Part shown: piece after piece, positions 60,141-64,000 of the stretch
Position numbering within the stretch: the first letter of the stretch is position 1
Layout of the letters: each line of letters starts with the position of its first letter
From: Acanthochlamys bracteata
Lineage: Eukaryota > Streptophyta > Magnoliopsida > Pandanales > Velloziaceae
DNA length: 64,000 nt
Direction of reading: 5' to 3'
Assembly: GCA_019914995.1 (NCBI GenBank)
Contig: CM034128.1
Location: forward strand, 1,428,501 to 1,492,500
The notes under the pieces: generated by a model
Databases searched by the model: none
What the model saw: the letters and a program-made list of their open reading frames with translations, nothing else
What the model was told of the DNA's origin: nothing
Made by a program: the position numbers and the translations under genes

Positions 60141-61257
60141 AAATAATACCAAAGATTCAGCATCATTTGAACTTAGAAAGTAATATATACCCATTAAGTG
60201 CGTAATCTAAATATTCATAATTTTAATTTTTTTTAATAGAATAAAAATTTTAATTAGTTCATAATTTTAATATGTTATAAAAATTCAAAACTTCACTATA
60301 TAAAGAATTTCAAATAGAATTAGAATATAAAAACTAAATTTCACTTCTAATCAACTTCAATAATAATTGAAATACAAAATTAAACTTTACTTTCAATTTA
60401 TATTTAAAAAAAATTTTATTCTTTATTTTTTATTATCGCAAAACTCAATTAGGTGTTTTTTAAATATGCTCTAAAACAATAAAAAATGTTTCATGGAGAT
60501 CAGGCGTAGCAGTTATTATGATAAGTTAGATAAATGTTATCTGAGATCAAGCAAAGTAGTCAGAGTCTCCAGCCAACAAAGTTGAATATTACAGTCTCTC
60601 AAGGCAAGGAAGATACTTCTGAGAAACACTGTTTCCCATATGTCGCACAGAAATGAAGGAAAGCTGTGTCAACTGCTGCAGCATTGTGACCACCTTCGTC
60701 ACACTGTGGTCAGAAATGGCTACACTGTATTATCCGTTTCCTCATCTCGCCGGAGCTAGAAAGATCAATAGGAGATTTCTTCTCCTTGATCGTCTCCCAG
60801 AGCATCCACCGTGTCATCTGAAAGATCCTCCTCTGAACTTTCTGAGCTTTCTGTTCCATCTGAACCAAATCTGCGAGAGATCGGACCAACATTGTTAGGC
60901 CCGTTTTAGTAAAGGTGAGCCGGTTTTGATAGTTTTATGGCCCAAATGTTGGTCCATCCCGTTTACAAGAAATTGGCAGTGAGCCGCCGTTAGCTCTGAA
61001 CGCAACTCTAACAAAAAATAAATTAGTGATTTAGTTTTTTCCAATAAAATTATTTATAAAATTTAAATTTTAAAACAAAAAATTGTACTTTCAAACTTAT
61101 TTGTAATAAAAAAATATATAAATAAATTCATTTTTAATTAAATTTGTTTTAAATTTATTATTTAAATAACTACTTTTTTATAAATTTATTTTAAAAGCTC
61201 ACTTTTTTAAACGAAAGAAAGACTTTACCAAATAGAACAGTTCTAATTTATATATGA

Positions 61258-61680
61258 GATAAGATAAAAATATATAACATCTTTAAAGACACATAATGCA
61301 CATACCTATCAAAAGTAGCTGGTGAAACATTTAAATTCAATCTTTATTATTGGATATGAAGAATCATGAGTTAAAAATATGTTGATAAAATTTCAGCTCA
61401 ATCAGAATACGAACCGATTTTTTTTGGAACTCTTAATCAAAGTGATACAAAAACGAAATATATCTTTTTTATCAAATTTGATATTTTATATCATTTTGAT
61501 TAAGAGTTCCGATGGAGATCAGTTTGTATTCCGATTGACTTAAAATTTTATCAACATATTCTCAACTCATGGTTCTTCATATTCAATGGTAGAGATTAGA
61601 TTTGAATATTTCGCTGATCATTTTTTATCAATATGGGCACTATATGTCTTTAAGAATGTAACGTATTTCTATCCCTTTAT
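61258..61680. mobile_element. foldback element related to the one at 5807
   Basis: The arms 61258-61440 and 61490-61680 are near reverse complements: AGACACATAATGC against AGACATATAGTGC, ATTGGATATGAAGAATCATG against ATTGAATATGAAGAACCATG, GTTGATAAAATTT in both, and GGAACTCTTAATCAAA in both. The words TTGGATATGAAG, ATGAGTTAA and AGCTCAATC are shared with the element at 5807-6170. Non-coding. Confidence 0.75.
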
Positions 61681-61854
61681 ATATACACGCTTGGTAGTTT
61701 TGGCTTGTGAATCAGTAATGGAATAACCATCTTAGTGATCTATCTCATTACATTTTGACCTATTAAAAAAAATAGTAATGATTCAGTAATACTATGATAG
61801 TATTGAAGCACTACAGATGATGCATCCACACTGAATCCTGAAGACAACATAGGA

Positions 61855-62110
61855 TATTTTTAGGATTGCTTATGAAATAGAATTTTTTTAAAATAGAAAA
61901 TATTTTTATCTTTTTTAGAAAATGAGCTCTATTTTTTTAATTTAAAAAAATAATAAAAATATACAATAAAAAGATCTTATTACGTAAAATTTTTCTACAC
62001 TATCTAAATTTTTAAATAAATTTTTAAATACTTATAAAATATGTATTAAAAAATCTAAAATAGAAAAAATTGAAAAGTAATATTTGAAATATGCTCCCAA
62101 ACGCGCTCAG
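61855..62110. repeat. dispersed AT-rich MITE-like repeat
   Basis: Same word order as at 2738-2996 (aataataaaaatatacaat, ttattacgtaaaatttttct, ctaaatttttaaataaat, cttataaaatatgtattaaa). The right flank is CCCAAACGCGCTC. Confidence 0.5.
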
Positions 62111-62685
62111 AGTCATTTCATGTTAAGAAGATCTTATGGAATATTCTTCTATGTTTTAAAAATGGTAAAGTTACTCGCTCCACAATGAAAACATTGAAGA
62201 ATTGCTCACTGCCTCTACTAATAAGTCACTGAACTTAGTTACTGACACATATCACCTGCCATGTTTTTCAATTTAATTCAATTCAAGCTTTTTAACACAT
62301 TGCAGAAAAGAAAACCATGTCCTTATCTTTGATTTCATACAATCTTTTTCTTCCCCACCACCCCACTACTCATACATTGCAGAAAGCAAACTTTCTTTTT
62401 ACTTTTTTATATTCATCTCAAGATCTTCATGTAGTTGATTTCTTGGAACTTAGGGTACTAAATAAATAAATTGGGTACTTTTATTGACTCGTATTAGATC
62501 AGAAATTACAAAAAACTAAAATTTTGCATTGTGGGTGTTGGCCTACTTCAAATTATAAAAAAAAAAGAAAAGACGTTCAAAAAAAGTTAAAGATGTTGTA
62601 AGACTTTTCTTCCCTCTTTGGGGCCCTTCACTCTACTAGCTCTACATCTAGAACCTTTGTAGTCAGTACTAACTTCACTTCATTG

Positions 62686-62696
62686 CATATATAAAG
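62686..62696 (+). promoter_or_regulatory. TATA box of plantacyanin gene
   Basis: CATATATAAAG, 100 bases upstream of the ATG at 62796, leaving a leader of about 70-75 bases. A good match to the plant TATA consensus. Confidence 0.75.
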
Positions 62697-62795
62697 ACGC
62701 ACTCCCTTCACTCTCCAAAACACCTCTTAACCAAGAAGCTCTTCATACATTCTGCAATCTTGGTTTTGCCTTTGTTTGCTAAGAGATAATTATCA

Positions 62796-63298
62796 ATGGC
62801 AGGAGGAGGTCAGGGAAGAAGCAGTGCGTCGACAATGAATGCTGCGCTTGTGCTTGGGTTGTTAGTCCTGTTGATTCACTCTCAGATTGCTGAGTCTGCT
62901 ACTTATACGGTTGGCGATGGCGCCGGCTGGACTTTTAACATGGTGTCCTGGCCAAAGGGCAAGAGATTCCGCGCCGGAGATGTACTCGGTCAGTTTACTT
63001 TCCGTACTTCCTTGTTCAGGTTACAAATCATTGTATCTTAATTATCGACTTATCCAAATAACAAACCCTTTCATTCTCTTTAATTAATGTGTTTGTAGTG
63101 TTCAAGTACAACCCATCGGCGCACAATGTTGTCCCGGTGAATGCCGCAGGGTACAACAGATGCACAACTCCTCGAGGCTCTAGGGTTCTCCAGACTGGTA
63201 ACGACCGAATCACGTTGGCAAGGGGCACCAACTACTTCATCTGCACCTTTGCTGGGCATTGCCAAGCAGGAATGAAGATTGCAGTCACTGCTGCATAA
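62796..63298 (+). CDS. plantacyanin (basic blue copper protein)
   Basis: Small secreted type I copper protein of the phytocyanin family, implicated in pollen-tube and reproductive tissue functions in Arabidopsis and lily. Two exons, 62796-62988 and 63099-63298, joining to 130 residues. A signal peptide spans about 1-34 (ALVLGLLVLLIHSQIAES), leaving a mature protein of 96 residues starting ATYTVGDGAGW, the usual plantacyanin size. Copper ligands are His73 (SAHNVV), Cys113, His118 and Met123 in FICTFAGHCQAGM; axial Met marks plantacyanins rather than stellacyanins. Cys86 and Cys119 should form the conserved disulfide. There is no Pro/Ser-rich tail or GPI signal, unlike uclacyanins and early nodulin-like proteins. 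The intron splits the codon for Val65 at the family position. Confidence 0.96.
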
Positions 63299-64000
63299 GG
63301 AAGAATGTGCTGTAGTAGCAGTAGTGTCGTAGTGGTTGAAGATAGGATTGCCTGCTTTTGGGGTCGAAATCAAAGTTAGCATATGTACGAGAGCTATGAG
63401 TTATCGAAGGTGTGAATCTTTGGAACTCTATACATATAGTACAAAATAAAATGAAGGCTTTTGCTTTCGCAAGTATTCACTACGGGACACAGAATGTGAA
63501 AAAGTTACGATTTTCTACACTATTAACTTAAATTGGGTCCTCGTAAAAGATATGGCTTTAGATACTTAGGCTTCAAATCATAAAACGACATTAAATTCAT
63601 GTTTTTTGACTCTACAGAGCAATAATAGATTATTGTAAGATTAGTGGTTTGACTAACCGCAGTGGAGATGATATTTAGCAACAATAGATTATTCTAAGAT
63701 AACTAGATAAGTGAAGGTTTGACTAACTGCAGTGGAGATGAAGTTTAAGTGAAGTAATGGGGCAGAATACAAGAAAACTTTTTACGCTTTGAATCTATGA
63801 AGCATTTTAGCGACGTTTGAAAATGTTTATAAAATAAAATTTTTATATAATGAAAAATATTTTTATTTGTTTTTGAAAACGAATTATATTTTCTTTCACT
63901 TTCAAAAAAAATTAAAATATATAATAAAAAAATCTCATTCCATAAAATTTTTCTACATTTTTTAAATTTTTAAATAAATTTTTTATATACTTATAAATAT
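63299..64000. other. plantacyanin 3' flank with repeats
   Basis: Probable 3' untranslated region to about 63470 (AAAATAAAATGAAGG near 63442). At 63621-63745 a unit AATAGATTATT-TAAGAT ... GTTTGACTAACYGCAGTGGA is duplicated about 74 bases apart. From about 63797 to the window end is another AT-rich dispersed repeat, cut by the window edge. Confidence 0.6.

Larger units (their letters stand above)
58801..62795. other. AT-rich repeat-filled intergenic region
   Basis: No gene supported over about 4 kb. Contains AT-rich repeat copies (about 59425-59625, 59920-60140, 60990-61250, 61855-62110), a foldback element (61258-61680), and a less AT-rich island at about 60540-60960 with short open frames on both strands that I cannot identify. 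Confidence 0.5.

Noticed and set aside
60650-60960. Less AT-rich island with open frames on both strands (one reads TESSESSEEDLSDD on the minus strand)
   Set aside because: Too short, no recognisable domain, no splice pattern or flanking exons; left as unexplained sequence.

Overview
This is a nuclear genome window from a flowering plant, almost certainly a eudicot. Coding regions are split by many AT-rich introns, intergenic DNA is very AT-rich, and the genes match well-known angiosperm families (POD1/TAPT1, SDS cyclin, MAP70, TOC34, plantacyanin, a P-class PPR protein). I cannot name the species. I rebuilt the exons by following splice sites and reading frame, and every multi-exon model closes in frame. 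There is no operon, phage, CRISPR array or bacterial-type system here, and I saw no intact LTR element or reverse transcriptase.

Layout. 0.6-1.8 kb (minus): a short MS1/MMD1-type domain fragment and a doubtful PLATZ-like exon. 4.2-17.4 kb (minus): 22-exon organellar isoleucyl-tRNA synthetase (OVA2). 18.1-23.2 kb (plus): POD1, divergent from OVA2. 24.6-25.2 kb: methyltransferase relic. 25.4-26.8 kb (minus): intronless PPR gene. 27.4-27.8 kb: relic of a BPA1-like gene. 28.6-33.1 kb (minus): SDS meiotic cyclin. 33.6-35.1 kb (minus): remains of an NLR leucine-rich-repeat region. 36.4-37.4 kb (plus): intronless group D MAP kinase kinase. 39.4-41.3 kb (minus): class A heat-shock factor. 42.3-45.1 kb (minus): TOC34. 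46.8-52.0 kb (plus): NDUFS1 of complex I. 52.5-53.1 kb (plus): small plastid-type protein. 54.0-58.1 kb (minus): MAP70. 58.1-62.8 kb: AT-rich repeats. 62.8-63.3 kb (plus): plantacyanin.

The genes are functionally independent, although several products are sent to organelles (OVA2, TOC34, NDUFS1, probably the PPR and the small 52.5 kb protein). Two pairs are divergent (OVA2/POD1 and TOC34/NDUFS1).

Most worth a second look: a probable U12-type AT-AC intron in POD1 with matching donor and branch site; a GC-AG intron in OVA2; a MAP kinase kinase whose first activation-loop phosphorylation site is alanine; a heat-shock factor with a 44-residue internal duplication and no obvious aromatic AHA motif; two related foldback elements at 5.8 and 61.3 kb; and several decayed gene fragments between the intact genes. 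I found no convincing new multi-gene system.
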